The position numbers and the translations under genes were made by a program. DNA of 64,000 nucleotides, taken from the NCBI GenBank assembly GCA_958295665.1, contig OY282558.1:112210838-112274837 (forward strand). Direction: 5' to 3'. The notes below the pieces were generated by a model. The model was not told the origin of the DNA and ran no database searches. It saw only the letters and a program-made list of their open reading frames with translations. The DNA comes from Tipula vernalis. Taxonomy: Eukaryota; Arthropoda; Insecta; Diptera; Tipulidae. Below are positions 46,971 through 60,281 of this stretch, in pieces (position 1 is the first letter of the stretch; every line of letters begins with the position of its first letter).

Positions 46971-47960
46971 ATAATGTTTACGCGGGTAACACTTATGTTT
47001 AAAGAAAATTGTTTCTCCTAATTGCCTATACATAGTCGCATTATGTCGCAATTGCAACATTTTGAGTTTCGTGTTCTCGAAACTCGTGACTCGTAATCCG
47101 AGAGATACATAATGGCAAAGATATTAAAATGAAATAAGTTCCAATCTTCCAAAGATCCCTCAGTCTAAAAGTTAATGGAAAAATACCTCATAACTTAAAC
47201 CAAGCATAGCTCACCCAACACCAACTAAATAGTCAAACCAAAAACTATAATAGATTTAGATAACATAGATGGGCTCTTGTCGTAAAAACTGAAATTCAGA
47301 TGTGATGGGAGTAAAAAAATCATATTGTGGTGTAAAAATTATTTTTCGAGCCGTACAGTGAAACTCTAAGTTATTTAGTTAAAATGGTTCATTCAGAAAA
47401 TGTTAAACTCTTTCAGATTTAGGCTGACCATGATTTAAAGGACATCCGGCCGTATGAGTACAGCTTAGCAGCCGATTTTTTTTCCATTTTCAGGAAATCA
47501 AAATAATATGTTAAAGGAAATTTAAATTAATTACCTTCGACGTATTTTGATTAGCCAGTACAATTAAAAAATTATCAGTTAGTTTAATGTTTTTTGGAAA
47601 ACTTACCGTTCCGTCGCCTAACAAATTAGGAGAGGATAAGAACATATTTTTGATGGTGAATTGAATGACTTTTATATTGTTTTTATTTCATGGTCCTAGC
47701 TCTCGCAGCTAAAACATATTTTATTTCTAAAATAAGTAAAGTGATTTTTTAGCCCATCCTGTGCAGAATAGAGTGCATTGGTTGAGACATACTGTAACTA
47801 AACTGCAAAAGTGCAAAAATGCAAAACATTTTAAAGAAATCCGTGCTGATACATGCAAGTGCGCCCTTTTCATGTACCATTCTAAGTGGGTATTTTCCTT
47901 TGCGAGCAACTTTCACACTTTCCTTTTCTTTCTGCGCATTTATGTAAAAAATACTCAATT
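46971..47960. other. Non-coding DNA, no gene supported
   Basis: One minus-strand frame near 47515-47665 reads MFLSSPNLLGDGTVSFPKNI and onward to a stop. It looks less random than its surroundings but is too short to assign. Nothing else was seen. Confidence 0.4.
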
Positions 47961-49856
47961 ATTCATGGGTATGCAGTTTATAACAAAAAAAATAACACTT
48001 ATACGTATATACAATTCCAATTGGAGTTTTTTTTTCGTAAGTGTGAGTGATTTACACTGTTAAAACCACAGTTTTATGAGATAGACATATCCAAGTGCAA
48101 GAGATGATACTGGTTATCATGTTTACCATCTGTTTCTTTCTAATATTACGTCATAGCTATGTGAAGTTTGTAACAAAAACAAATCAGTGAAAAATTACAT
48201 TGAGTTAAATACATGTTATTCTAAATTCTAAAAATGAAATATTTTAGTACAGTTCCTACTACAACACGAGAAGAAAGGGGGATTTATTTTGTATATTCTT
48301 CTAAATAAGGCAAAATTTTATTGTAAGGAATGGGTATTATTTTAACAAATAAACAACGCAGCAACTATACCTCAAGATCAGATTGATGAAAATTATTAGC
48401 TTTAGGTGTCGAGTATAGGGAATAGAGATTCGCGCACGATGCCACTAGTGGAGAATAATAGCCTTAATTGTCGTGGATCGAATGGTGTATGACATATTTC
48501 TCAATGGTGGGGAGGAACGTCAACTTTTAAATGTTTTGTTACATCAAATACCGATTTTGCTTGATCGTGTAATATATTATTCAAATCAATATACTGAATA
48601 TCACAGGGATTGTAGCGAGGAATAATAGCTCTTGGTATCCTGAATCAAATGATGCATACCACATTTCACAACGGTGGGGAGGCCAACGAAATTTGTTTTT
48701 TTTTTTTTGTAACGTCATAGCTCTTTTGCTAGGTTGAGTAATTTATTGTTCACATCAATAACATGAATATAACAGGGATTGTCGCAAGATGCCGTTAATG
48801 GTGAATAATAGCCTTAAGTGTCGTGAATCTAACGGTGTATACCACATTTCACAACGGTGAGGAGGAATACCAAATTTTATTTTTTTATTAAGTCGCATTT
48901 GCTCATTTGAGTAATTTACTTTTCACACAATAACATGGATGACGTGTTATGATGTGTTATGATATTCGTGTTATTGGTTTCAACAATAAATTGCTCAAAC
49001 AAGCAAAAGCGCTATGACGTAACATAAAACTCAAAATTGGTATACCCCCCCCCCCCCTCATCCCCCCCCCCCCCGTTGTATAATGAGGTATACATCATTT
49101 GATTAAGGACACCTAAGGCTATTATTCCACGCTAAGAGCATATTGCGACAATCCTTGTGATATTCATGTTATTGGTTTGAACCATAAATTATTCAAACCA
49201 GCAAAAGCACTTAGACGCAACAAAAAAATTTAAATTTGGTATTCCTCCCCACCGTTGTGGAATCTGGTATACATTATTTGATTCAGGACACCTATGGCTG
49301 TTATTCTCCGCTAATGACATATTGCGATAATCCTTGTGATATTCATGTTATTGGTTACTGAAACTAGCAAAAGTTTTATGCCCTAATATAAAAATTAAAA
49401 TTTGGTATTGCTCCCCACCGTTGAGAAATGTGGTATACACCATTCGGTTAACGACACTTAAGGCTATTATTTACCACTAATGACAGCTTGTGACAATCCC
49501 TGTGATAATCATGTTATTGGTTTTGAACAATAAATTACTCAAACGAGCAGGATCGATATGACGTAGAAAAAAAATGTAATCTGGGATTTCCCTTCCCCGC
49601 CACCCTCCCCTTGGAGAAGTGATACACACTATGTAATTTACGTCACTTTATTTAAACTATTACTGCCAATCGTTCTCGAAAATATATTATTCTTGAGAAA
49701 AAATTCTAAATCCTATTTTGTGTTATTTTTATGTTATAAACTTCACACTTTAATATTTCACTCAAAATTCTTATTTGAAATTTATTAACAGTGTACTTTG
49801 AAATACATGCTTATAATTTGTTATTTGTTATAAATTTCACACCCATAATTATTCGC
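47961..49856. repeat. Large foldback repeat, arms built of about 180 bp units
   Basis: The left arm (about 47961-48960) and right arm (about 48970-49856) are inverted relatives meeting near 48965. Tips match: ATGGGTATGCAGTTTATAAC on the left corresponds to ATGGGTGTGAAATTTATAAC read inward from the right. Each arm contains three or four tandem units carrying CACAACGGTGGGGAGG, a GGTGTATACCACATTTC box, AATAATAGCCTTAAGTGTCG, and CAATAACATGAATAT followed by ACAGGGATTGT. Poly-C runs near 49047-49075 interrupt one unit. It is organised like Drosophila-type foldback elements. No coding sequence was recognised. Confidence 0.82.
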
Positions 49857-51356
49857 TGTTTTCATTGATCAAAAAAACTATTGTTGAAGAATACAACTTC
49901 TTGAACTTGTATATTGACACTTTATTAACTAACAAACAATAATTATTCTTTACTTAATGTTGATAAACAGAAATAAATCATCAATTCAATCAGCATACTC
50001 GTACACAAAAATAATCGCTCATTTTATAATTTTTTGCGTCTAAAGAAATAAACATTTTCACCACAACAATGATACATAACACATAATATTTGAAAACGGA
50101 GGAAAAATTGAGTATGGATATTATATCTGAATGATTACAAGGATAGCTTATTTGGAATTTGGAAATTAAGTGAGGAGATTTCCACCGATTTTAATTGTAT
50201 AATATGGTCCTTGAATTTCAGATAAGAAAAATTTAGTTTTTCAAATTTTCACATCAAACTACAAGAAACTCAAATATTTTAATTTTAAAATAAAAATTCC
50301 TAAATTAAACTTATTCAAACATTCACGGGCCGTAGTACGGAACGCAACATTCTAGAAATTCATACACGTTGACTTTGACTGAGACTCAAAAAAGTTATCG
50401 TGAAGCAAATACTCAATTGGATTAAATTCTTGTATCTTTTTTTTTTTCTTAAAAATAATAAAATGTAACCACCTAATGGCTAGGTTATATGAAAAAAATT
50501 TCACACAAAAAACTGAATTCTAAAATATTGGTTTCCATCCATCCTTCCACCAAATGAGAAGCGACTCACTACAGAGTCAATGATAAAATATTGTAAAGCA
50601 TTTCTGTAAAATGTTAGTAGTGTAGCCTCTTAATTGCGGGTTCCGAACACTTTGAAGTTTTAATATAAAACACTAACACCTAAGATAATAAGATGTGCTC
50701 ATTTTTAGACTCCTACCTTTATTCTACTCGTAAGACTCCAATGTGTCTCACTTTAACATTCGCAATAAAAAAATTCGTATTTAAAACAATAAATAAATAA
50801 AATAGTTCAGAAATTACAAAAATATTTTCTATATGTGCAATAGTATGGTATTTGTCGATACCTAATGGCCTAATGACACACAGCCTGCCATATAACACGA
50901 AAAATGTTACACAACAACATGCTACATAACATATTTCTTGTACTTCTCCTTCCGTAACAAGCTATATAACTCCGCTACACAACATGCCACATGGGTGGAC
51001 GCGCTTTAATTTACACTCATATTTGACTAATTTGTCTTTTGAATTTAATAATAATCAGAAGATTCAATTTCTGACGCAAATAATTGCCTGACAGTGTTTA
51101 TTTTTCAAATAGCTATTCAGCTAGTTAAATTTATTATGTTTTTGTAAAAACATCCAAAAAATATTTATAAGTGCGATCTATTTTCTAAATAGTTATTCAA
51201 AATTGAATCTCACTTGTCTTACTTTGATATAAAATTATACTCAAAAAATGTAATTCATCAACCTAAACAAGAACAAGTCATATAAATAAGGATTGTTAAC
51301 GGGTGGCAAAAGAATAGTTTTATTTTGAAACATTGGTCAATCAAATTTTAGTATTT
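49857..51356. other. Non-coding DNA, no gene seen
   Basis: AT-rich sequence without recognised features. A cluster of ACAACATGCxACATAAC-like words occurs around 50910-51000. Confidence 0.5.
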
Positions 51357-51614
51357 GTAGTGTTTTTTTATTCGCTCCGGATAGCTGCTATCGAGTTCCG
51401 TCATTTTTATACGCCTAAAATTAAATTTGTCGCGCTATTTATTGGTAAACTAAACTTATTTAACATCAAACTATCATTTTTAATTCAATTGTTTAGCGAA
51501 AACTTGATATTAAAAATATTTGGCTCTACCTATTTATATGGAGCGCTATCCGGAGCCACTTTTCATATGACGGCTCTCGATTGCAGCTATCCGGAGCGAA
51601 TAAAAAAACACTAC
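51357..51614. mobile_element. 258 bp MITE with 39 bp terminal inverted repeats
   Basis: The left end (51357-51395) starts GTAGTGTTTTTTTATTCGCT. The right end (51576-51614) is its reverse complement with one mismatch in 39. An inner GGAGCGCTATCCGGAGCC block repeats part of the terminal CTCCGGATAGC word. It contains no protein of its own; the ORF across it is incidental. No convincing target duplication was seen, so the superfamily is open. The near-perfect ends suggest recent activity. Confidence 0.9.
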
Positions 51615-54600
51615 TATTAATCGTCATACCTGAGTTTAAAATTAAATAGTTTTACTCTTAACTTATCAATTAATAAGCCATTAAAAACATTCTTTGAACT
51701 TCAAAATACTGAGATGATTATTTCTAGCAATATTTGCTATTAATTTTGAAAATTTAAACCCATACATAATTTCATATAAAGAAAGTGTAATTATTTTATT
51801 CTAAGAATATAAAGAAAATGGATGAACTTTAAAAAATCGTCTCGTATATAAAACTGACATTCATTTAAATGAGTTCAATTACATTGTGTGTCTGTTTATA
51901 TCGAGATTTATTTACTTATCATCATCATCATCTTCATCTTCGTCAATATATGATTCTATAAATTAAAGAATTTAAATAACTTTAAACCGTAAAAAATGTT
52001 CACCAGATTTTTCTTATATAATCGTATATATAAGAATAGAAAGTATGCAGAGCTTTTATAACATTATCGTCTTTTATGTTTACGTTTATAAAAATAAGAG
52101 ATATTAATTGGATAAGATAATGACAAGAACGTACATGCAACAAAAACAACAAGTGAGACAATTTTTTTTTTTTGCTTTTTTCTATATAGATTGAATGGTG
52201 TCACACTAATGGCATTTTATACTTAAGTTATTAAAGTAATTTGACATAAATTAAATGAGAATGCAGTTTCTTGTATTTTTATATTGTATAACGATGTAAT
52301 GTGTTTATTATTATTTTTTTTATTATCTAAAACCGGGATGAAATGAAAAGTGGATAAAGGAAATTTTTCTTTAAAAAATATTTTCGTGTGTCATCTGAGA
52401 TAATGGGAATTGTTATTTTCATATCATGAATCTCACATAATGAATATAAATTTGGTTGGTAGATGGTTTTATAAAAATATTTTTGGGAATAGCTATTAAA
52501 AAAGTTGTATCTGAATACTGTGTCCATATAGCGAAACAAACAAATATCCATTTTAATCTAAACAAGGAAACTATTCTCATTGTGTACCAGTAGTTTTCTA
52601 AAAAAAAAAAAAAAATTGTAAATGATATTCATATACAATCTAGATTCGTACACGTTTGTTTACAAAACAAGCATGAATTGGCTAAACCAGCAAAATAATG
52701 TACCTAAGGTAAATAATCGGAAAATGGAAAAGTTTTCTAATTTATCTTATTATGACACATAAGATGTTTAAATAGAGATATATGTGGTACGGTGGAATGT
52801 ATACATACCTTTATATTTAGGTTTACACGAGCTGAAGTAAGTGATTTATCTTAATGTATATAATTTTATATGAAACTTTTCTCTTTACTTTTATTGGATA
52901 AAGTTTCGGAAAGCTCCAAACATATCTCAATAAATTCAAATAAACTTATCTTTTTACGTAAGCATGGATTTGAAGCATATTTTAGTCAATAATTTAAACG
53001 AAAGAAAGAAAATAATTTTCTCAATATGTATATAAGAGAGATCCTTTGCGAATAAAACAAAAATAAATTGTCTAAGTTATGTCGAAAAAGCCAAATATTG
53101 ACGTAATATTAAACATTAAAATTATACTTTTCCAATTTTCAATTTGTATTCTTCGTTTTTTTTTTTTTTGTCTGAATATTTTATTTTTGCCTGATATGTA
53201 TTATGGAGATGGAAGAACGAACAAATCGTATCCAAGAGTAAATAAAATTGTTAATATATGAGAATTGTTTGCCAGAGATTCAATATTTTGGAAAATACAT
53301 GATTTAGAAAAAAAAAAAATATTCAACATTTTATTAAAAGAAGAACACATAAGTAATATACTCTTCTAGACCACCGTAAATTTTTCAATTCTAAACAATA
53401 TTTTTCCATTTTCATATATTTAATATTTAATTTACGTTTATTGTTTCTGGAATTGGATTAATAAATCATACATTTGAAATTTATATGTAAACTTTTTGGG
53501 ATCGTACCCCCAGCTTAAAGTTAAAATAATAAGGCCTTAGAGTATATACAATAAATATTGAATTTGCATCACTGAAATAATGTTAATTTATTTTGTAGCT
53601 GCCACGTCATTCAAATTACCATAAATAAAAGTTACTTTGTATATATACAATATAATATACCAACTTGAAAAATAGCAATAAAAAGAAAATCAATTTCCAT
53701 TTATATTACATTTGTACTTACGTATATATACGGGGTGGTGCATACATTTGTTTCTTTGTTAAAAGCGATATATATTATCAGGTCGCCCTGTAAAGATGTT
53801 CCAAACTTTCAAAATTGTTTGGAATTTTTATGTACATTTAACATACATACATTCACACGTATGATTAAGCATCTTATTAAATACATGATTCACGTTTCGC
53901 GTCTTGCTAAGTGAACTATTATGTAAATAGCGCGCGCGTAAACTAAAGACGAATCGAGCTTTTTTATACTTATACATTTGTGTTGTGTAATACATATTTT
54001 TCCATTTAACATTGCTAAAAGCTATATATACACTTCGATTATTGTTATTTTCTTTTTTCCAAAGTTATCATCAAATGAAATATATTTCTTGTGTTTTTCT
54101 CTTCTACTTAGCTTTTCATTGTACATATTGTACATACTATATACATATATGGTACAGAACCGTAAACTTTTCATATGACGATATATGTGATTTATCACAT
54201 TTTTCATATAACACACGATGAACGGGAAAAAAATCTAGATAACAAACCGCAGAAAATTTAATAACAAAAAAAAAATTCATTTAAAATCAAATAAACCGTA
54301 TAGATGATTTTTCTACTGTGCTTCTTCATTTTCTTCGTGTTCCTCTCGGCTTTATTTCAATGTACATGTTCACATATGTAACTTTATATGTGTGTGTGTA
54401 TATTTAAGATAAATATGGATTTTCTTTTTTATTTACACAAATACATACATATATGAAAAATGGAGAAAAATAGTCGTCGGAAATTTATATTTTTCCAACT
54501 GTGCTGTATATCTTCATATTATGTATGTGTTTTATAGGTACGAAAGAAAAATTTATTAGTCAAAAACAACAAACATTTTTTTCTATGTTTTATATGCAAG

Positions 54601-56939
54601 TGCATATGTACATATATGCAGCTGTGTGTCTTTATTATATAATACTATATTCATTTCCACAAGTTAATTTATATTTTTCCTTTTTTTCTTCAGTTGCTGC
54701 CATATAAGCGAATATGTGTTGAAGTTATGGTTATGGTAAAAGCTTTTCATTTACATTTCGTTAAAATTTCTCGTTAAGGTTAGACTATCATTATACACGT
54801 TATTCTCTGCGTGATACTGTCGCAAACAATTTGAGTTAAATTTAGCGCTAATTAAAAATATCTCGACACATGTCATATAATTATTATGAAAAATAACGCA
54901 AAATGTTATATTTAGAAACGAAATGATACGTCAACAAAAAAATTTACCTCAAGGATATTTTTCGAAATTAAAAAATAATTATTCCAAACCTAATTATAAG
55001 ATATTATTGAGCTGTCTAGGTATGCGTGCGTTGTATACCTCAATTTGGATGAAATATCACACAAAATGTCAGAAATTGGTTTGTTTTCTCAAAACAGTAA
55101 TTTTGGTAGTGAAGGGGATGAAATTTATCGTAAGATGAAATATTGTGTCAGTTACCTTCATGTGATAACTAAAACACCTAGTACTTCCTTTTTGTATAGT
55201 CTTAAGAAATTATTGGCCTAATTTAACATAACTGTTTACTCAAAATATTTTTGCTCTTTACATAATGCAGTGCAGACGCTAAAATGAGATTTTACATTTT
55301 GTAAACAAATATGTGGTCTGCTAATATTAAATTTCATCATTCTATTAACATAATTAGATATTAAAATTATTAGTTTGGCAATATAACAATGAAAAGCTTT
55401 ATTACAGTCGATACGTCCAACATACGTAAAAGGTGAAACTCAAGTTATCAGTTTATTGCATGAGAAGTTGTTTTCAGTAACTCAGCGCATCGAGTTCCAT
55501 AGTTGAATAATTTTTTGAATTGATATAATTAACAAATATTGCGGTTGTATTCTCATGTTAATTGTTACAACTTATTGGGCTTTTACGGATATGACCTGAA
55601 CGATCAATATAAAATGTTACAAGTTTCAGAAATATAAATAAAAACCAATACAAATAGTTTTATAATTCTGGTTAAGCTTTTAGTTCCTGAATGATTTTTG
55701 TAAAATTTTTAGAAGCTTTTTTAGTGGTATAACTTTTCACTGAATTCCACAGGAATCCATAGTAAAAATTTGACCAAAATGCTTTTGTTATGAAAAAAAT
55801 TTAAAATTTTGGTTCAAATAAATCAATTAGCTATTACAAGAAAATGATAACGATTTACTTAAACGAGATTCATATATTTTATTATATTGATGTTCAAACA
55901 TTTATGAAAATATTTCAGAAATCATAATTAAGAATTTGTATCGTTTTTATTTAAAAATTTGTCTTGCGAAAAGGAGTGATTTCGCATAGGTATTGTATGT
56001 TTTACTATGAAAAGTTTGGTGTTTTCCTCGTTTTTAATTTCCTTATCAAAGCTTCATTTTTAGACTATGGTTCTGTAAATCTAGGTAGCTTTGATACGAG
56101 TTGTAAATAAAGATCCAAACTTGTTAGTATCACTGATTAAGTGGTATTTAATTGTAGAATTTACAATTGGGAAACGTGCCCTAAATTCGGCCGCAGGACG
56201 TCTTTGCGAAAATCATCTTTAAAAAAATGCCATCATGAAATGATTAGCAGTTTCGAAAGAATTGATATGTATTAAAAGTAAATTACTTTGCAGTGTGGGC
56301 AAAGGTTTCAAAAACTATATGATTAGAGAAGTAGGTGGAGAAAAAAGGAACCGGATTTCTTCAAAAAAAATCGTAACAAGTGCTCTAATGTTGTTTCTTT
56401 TAATAATCGGGAAATTTAGAGGTTTCGGGAAATTGGAAACAAACAAGAGCAAACATTTTATTTAAAAAAAATATCAAGAACTAATCGACTAGTTTATATG
56501 GAGGCAACTGTTGACTCATCAACAGGCAGTATATCCACATAAGTTTTAAACTAAGAATTTAAATAATTTGCTGAGTTTAATATAATAATTATGTCTCTAA
56601 TAACACGCGCATTAAAAATACGCTTTTACAGTTTTTTATTATTTTGAATTTCGGTTTTTTTCAGTTTTTTATTATTTTAAATTTACAAGATTAGATTCAC
56701 CGATTCCTCACCGTAATTTAACAACTAACAGAAATATTAAGTTTAACAAATCGAAAAGGTGAAAGGTTATCTGGTAAATAAAGAAAGATTACCTGTTGTC
56801 ACAAATGGAATAATAACAGAAACAATAATAATAATATTATTGGAAATAATGTTATTATTGGGTCAACAGTTGCAGTTGATATTTTCATTTGTGCAGCTGA
56901 TGCATGAAAATGGTTCTTCATTTCCCGCCTTCGGAATTC
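51615..56939. other. Long AT-rich non-coding stretch
   Basis: About 5.3 kb with no ORF longer than chance, no repeat pair and no RNA gene recognised. Possible exons of the dpr gene were looked for on the minus strand and not found. It contains simple T runs and short TATATACATA-type tracts. Confidence 0.5.
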
Positions 56940-57180
56940 AACAACGGAAGCTGAAATTATGTAGTATATCAAGGGTAAATTTGATATTCACGATTCTCGT
57001 TGCCCTAAACTAAAGCATCGGTTTGAAATGGAGTATCCTTCATTTAAAGTGAATACTTCAGCAAACATGGTGGACACATTGGTAGACGGAAATGTGTGAC
57101 CAGTGGGTGTACTGGTTAAAGAATTTGTAAATCCGGATATTTATCGCCAATTTTTTCAACGGAGTCCTCGCATACAGTCT
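56940..57180 (+). pseudogene. LINE ORF1 C-terminal fragment
   Basis: The frame reads RFEMEYPSFKVNTSANMVDT then LVDGNV, a TGA stop where relatives have Trp, then PVGVLVKEFVNPDIY. This matches the C-terminal domain of Jockey-type ORF1 proteins, which bind RNA. The upstream part is frameshifted (about 56760-56940). Confidence 0.6.
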
Positions 57181-57296
57181 CCAGTTTAGGAAATTACGAA
57201 AAAATTATTAATAATAATGACAGTTATAATAATGATAATAGTAAAAACGGTAATACGAATATTTATAATGTTGATGCTAATAATGGTGACCAAGAA

Positions 57297-58340
57297 GTGG
57301 GTAATTATATGACTAACGATAAATATTGGTTTAATATATATTACCATTACACGGGTGAAATGCGCACAAAAGTGGATACATTTTTTACACCGGTTATGGA
57401 AGAAGATTATAACATTATAGTCATAACTAAGACTTGGCTGGTTCCTGCTATAAAAAATGAGGAATTCTTTCCTGTATATTATATAGTTTTCCGCAGAGAT
57501 CGGCACGAAACTAAAGAGTGTCTGGATGTTGGTGGTGGTCTACTAATAGCTGTAATAAATCAATATAAGTGTCTACAAATTAATATTGCATCCGGTGATA
57601 ATGAAATCCTTTTAGTAAAGGTAAAAATAGCCAAAGGAAATATTTTCGTTTGTGCTACATAATGTTCCCGGAAAATCTACAAGTGAATTCCTTAATCAAA
57701 TTATCGATATAATTGGAAATAAGATTCAACCCAAAATGGATGAAAATGATAGTTTGTGCATCGTGGGTGATTTTAACTGTCCAAACTTAAATTGAAAACA
57801 AATTGACGGAAAACTTTTACCGTTTGGTAACACTGCCAATACTTCTTTTGTGATAAATTCATTTTTTGAAATGGGTGTAAGGCAACATAACGAAGTGCAG
57901 TGTATGACTTTAGAAATGGTGATTATGACTCTCTAAATGGATTTCTTGAAAGTATTTCCTGGGATTTCCCTTGTAATGAGAAGAATGTAATGAGAAACTT
58001 GTTAATTTATATAACCTTAAAACCAGCGCACACAAACTGTATAAAAAGATGAACACATCAACTGATTATGCATTCTATTCTCACCTTCGGTATGAGTTTA
58101 AGGTTTTGAATCAATTTATGTATTGTAATAATTTGTTAGAAATTAAATCTGGTATCAAGTCCAATCCATCGTGTTTCTGGCATTAAATTAACTCTAAAAG
58201 AAAATCTGTTGGTTATCCTTTACCCATGAGTTATAATGATAGGCAAGCTCATGATCTAAATGCTGTTTGTGAATTATTAAACGTTTTTCAAATCCGTTTA
58301 TTAAGTCGAAAATGTTTTAACATCTCCCAGTGACCAAGTC
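57297..58340 (+). pseudogene. LINE endonuclease domain, catalytic Glu lost
   Basis: The frame 57297-57661 contains EMRTKVDTFFTPVMEEDYNI then IVITKTWLVPAIKNEEFFPV, YYIVFRRDRHETKE and GGGLLIAVIN. Relatives have TETWL with a metal-binding Glu. Here the codon at 57429-57431 is AAG (Lys). After a shift, LCIVGDFNCPNLN (about 57755-57795) gives the GDFN block. The remaining endonuclease and linker (to about 58340) are only partly readable, with DTT-like and SDH blocks not found. Confidence 0.78.
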
Positions 58341-59520
58341 TTGGTCAATAATCATATTCACTGTATTTCTTTTTTTACGGGCGAACAAATCAAAATTACT
58401 TTAGTTGGAATTAATAGTATGGGCCCTGATGGTATTCCCTCAATACTCTTAAATAATTGCGCCGAAGCCTTAAATGGCCATTCAGCACATTTATTTAATT
58501 ACAGCCTTAGGCAAGGTATTGTTCTCCAGTGCTGGAAACCCTCGTATGTAATTCCAGTATTTAAATCGGGACCTAAAAATTCAGTTGAGAATTATAGAGG
58601 AATAGCTATATTATCTGTTATCCCTAAACTTTTTGAAAAACTGGTAAAGGATTGTATTTATCTTAATATTAAAAACTTAATTGTTCCCCAACAGCACAGT
58701 TTTTTTCTGGTAGATCAACGACAACCAATCTTGCGGTATTTGTTAATGATGCGATATGCTGTTTAGAAAAAGCTGCCCAAGTTAAACCTATCTATACAGA
58801 TTTCAGTAAGGCCTTTTACAAAATTAATCACAAATTATTAATTGATAAATTGATTAAAGTGAATTCTAATTTTATTCCAATAAAATGGTTATCATCTTAT
58901 TTGTTGCAAAGGTCTCAACTAGTACGTATTGGTTAAAATTATTCTGTGTTCCTCAGGGCAGTCATTTAGGTCCATTATTATTTATTCTATTTGTTAATGA
59001 TATTGTTACATGTTTTAAGTTTTGTAAATGACTGTTATTTGCAGATGACCTTAAAATTTACGTTAATATCCGAAATGGTGCAGACGTTTTATTGGTACAA
59101 CAGGACCTTAATCGGTTTAGTGATTGGACCACCGAAAATCGTTTAGCTCTCAATATCACCAAATGTAAAACTATGTCATTTGCACGAATTAAGATATTAA
59201 TTGTAGCTCCGTACAGTTTACAAAACGTGGAATTAAATAGAGTTACTCAGTTTGTTGATTTAGGTGTTTTGTTTACAGGTAACCTAAGTTTTACTAAACA
59301 TATAGAAATGATTGTAGCTAGAGCCGGCTCAATGCTTGGTTTCATAAAGTAATATGCTCGTCAATTTTCTGACCCATATACTCTCAAGACATTATATACT
59401 GCTTTTGTTAGGCTCATTTTGGAATACGCTGTAGTTATCTGGAGTTCTGGTTATAAAATCTTTAGTGATCGTATTGAGCGGATTCAAAATAGGTTCTAAA
59501 TATTTGCCCTCCGAAAACTT
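58341..59520 (+). pseudogene. LINE reverse transcriptase, broken
   Basis: Blocks in order are INSMGPDGIPSILLNNCAEA (about 58408-58470), CWKPSYVIPVFKSGPKNSVE (about 58533-58592) and NYRGIAILSVIPKLFEKLV. A shift leads to RSTTTNLAVFVNDAI (about 58712-58757) and IYTDFSKAFYKINHKLLIDK (first catalytic Asp, about 58790-58850). FADDLKIYVNI (Asp pair, about 59038-59070), NRLALNITKCKTMSF and VDLGVLFTGNLSFTKHI follow. The active-site residues remain. Stops and shifts break the frame several times. Confidence 0.84.
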
Positions 59521-59577
59521 CCAAGGTCAACTTCAGGATTTATTTTACCTTCTTATGCCGGTAGAACGGAACTAACA

Positions 59578-59887
59578 ATGTAAACGAGAATACCATAACT
59601 TCATGAACAATTACTTAGAACTGGACATATGGCCCCAATACAACAACTAAGGTGAGGATGGCTTTAATGGTATTCAACTAGTTGGCCCATAAATTCAACA
59701 TGATCTATTTATATTTTTCGCAAGAGGGAGAAAATACAAATATATGACAAACAAATATGTGACCAAATCACAACAAAATTTCCAAAGGGAACTATGGACA
59801 ACTGATCCCGAAAAGGAGTACAAGCAAGTTAAGAACCGTAACTTATAGTACATCTTGCGCACTGCTCTTAGCCATAAAAACCCTTAA
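59578..59887 (+). pseudogene. BEL/Pao RT, left piece interrupted by piggyBac
   Basis: Fragments read REYHNFMNNYLELDIW, then VGP and IQHDLFIFFARGRKYKYM. SQQNFQRELWTTDPEKEYKQ and YSTSCALLLAIKT follow, the RT palm of BEL/Pao Pol (relatives: FQRILWR, TYGTSCAPYLAIRTLKQL). Stops are present. The sequence runs into TTAA at 59884-59887 and resumes after the piggyBac at 63064. Confidence 0.78.
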
Positions 59888-60073
59888 CCCTTGTGTCTAT
59901 ACCCGGGCACCCGGGTGGCCATTTCGATTTAAAATGCTCGTAACTTTTTCAATTTCACAGTTAGACTATCCCTACTCCTTGACATCCAAGAACTACTTAT
60001 TTTTTATTGATCTTTGAACAGAAGTTAACTAAAAATTATTGCTGAACTAAATTATTCGTTTACCAATATTATT

Positions 60074-60106
60074 ACTCTTGTAGTCTATACCCGGCCACCC
60101 GGGTGG
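60074..60106. repeat. Internal copy of the piggyBac left terminal motif
   Basis: CTCTTGTAGTCTATACCCGG followed by CCACCCGGGTGGCCAT nearly repeats 59888-59920 about 185 bp inside the element. It holds the perfect palindrome GGCCACCCGGGTGGCC. piggyBac family elements often carry subterminal repeats, which may bind transposase. Confidence 0.85.
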
Positions 60107-60281
60107 CCATTTAAAAAAAACACTGAATATGCTATTTGTATAACATTTTATTGTTTAAATCAACATTTCATCACAGAAAAAATCAAAAATTATCACATAA
60201 ATAATTCAGTTGGTTATTAAAAATATGTTTACAAAATAAGAAATTCAATTTGGTAAAAATTTACAAAAAAAATTAAAACTA

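Larger units (their letters stand above)
56940..59577 (+). mobile_element. Jockey/CR1-like LINE, degenerate
   Basis: Plus-strand non-LTR retrotransposon with the end of ORF1, an endonuclease and a reverse transcriptase in order. The RT ends in a thumb block (TLKTLYTAFVRLILEYAVVI, about 59380-59440) and RIQNRF, and the element ends abruptly near 59577 against BEL/Pao sequence. No poly(A) tail was seen, so the 3' end is lost. RT style (TDFSKAF, FADDLKIY, VDLGVLF) suggests the Jockey/CR1 group. Confidence 0.82.

Noticed and set aside
47515..47665. Minus-strand frame of about 50 codons with GDGTVSFPKNIKLTDNFLIV
   Set aside because: Looks coding-like and has splice-like sites, but I cannot link it to dpr or any element, and chance is not excluded.
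51333..51620. 95-codon plus-strand ORF
   Set aside because: Spans the MITE end to end, including both inverted termini; no independent support.
56759..57013. 84-codon ORF starting MKGYLVNKERLP
   Set aside because: Its later part is out of frame with the LINE ORF1 fragment that overlaps it; the ATG is not a supported start.
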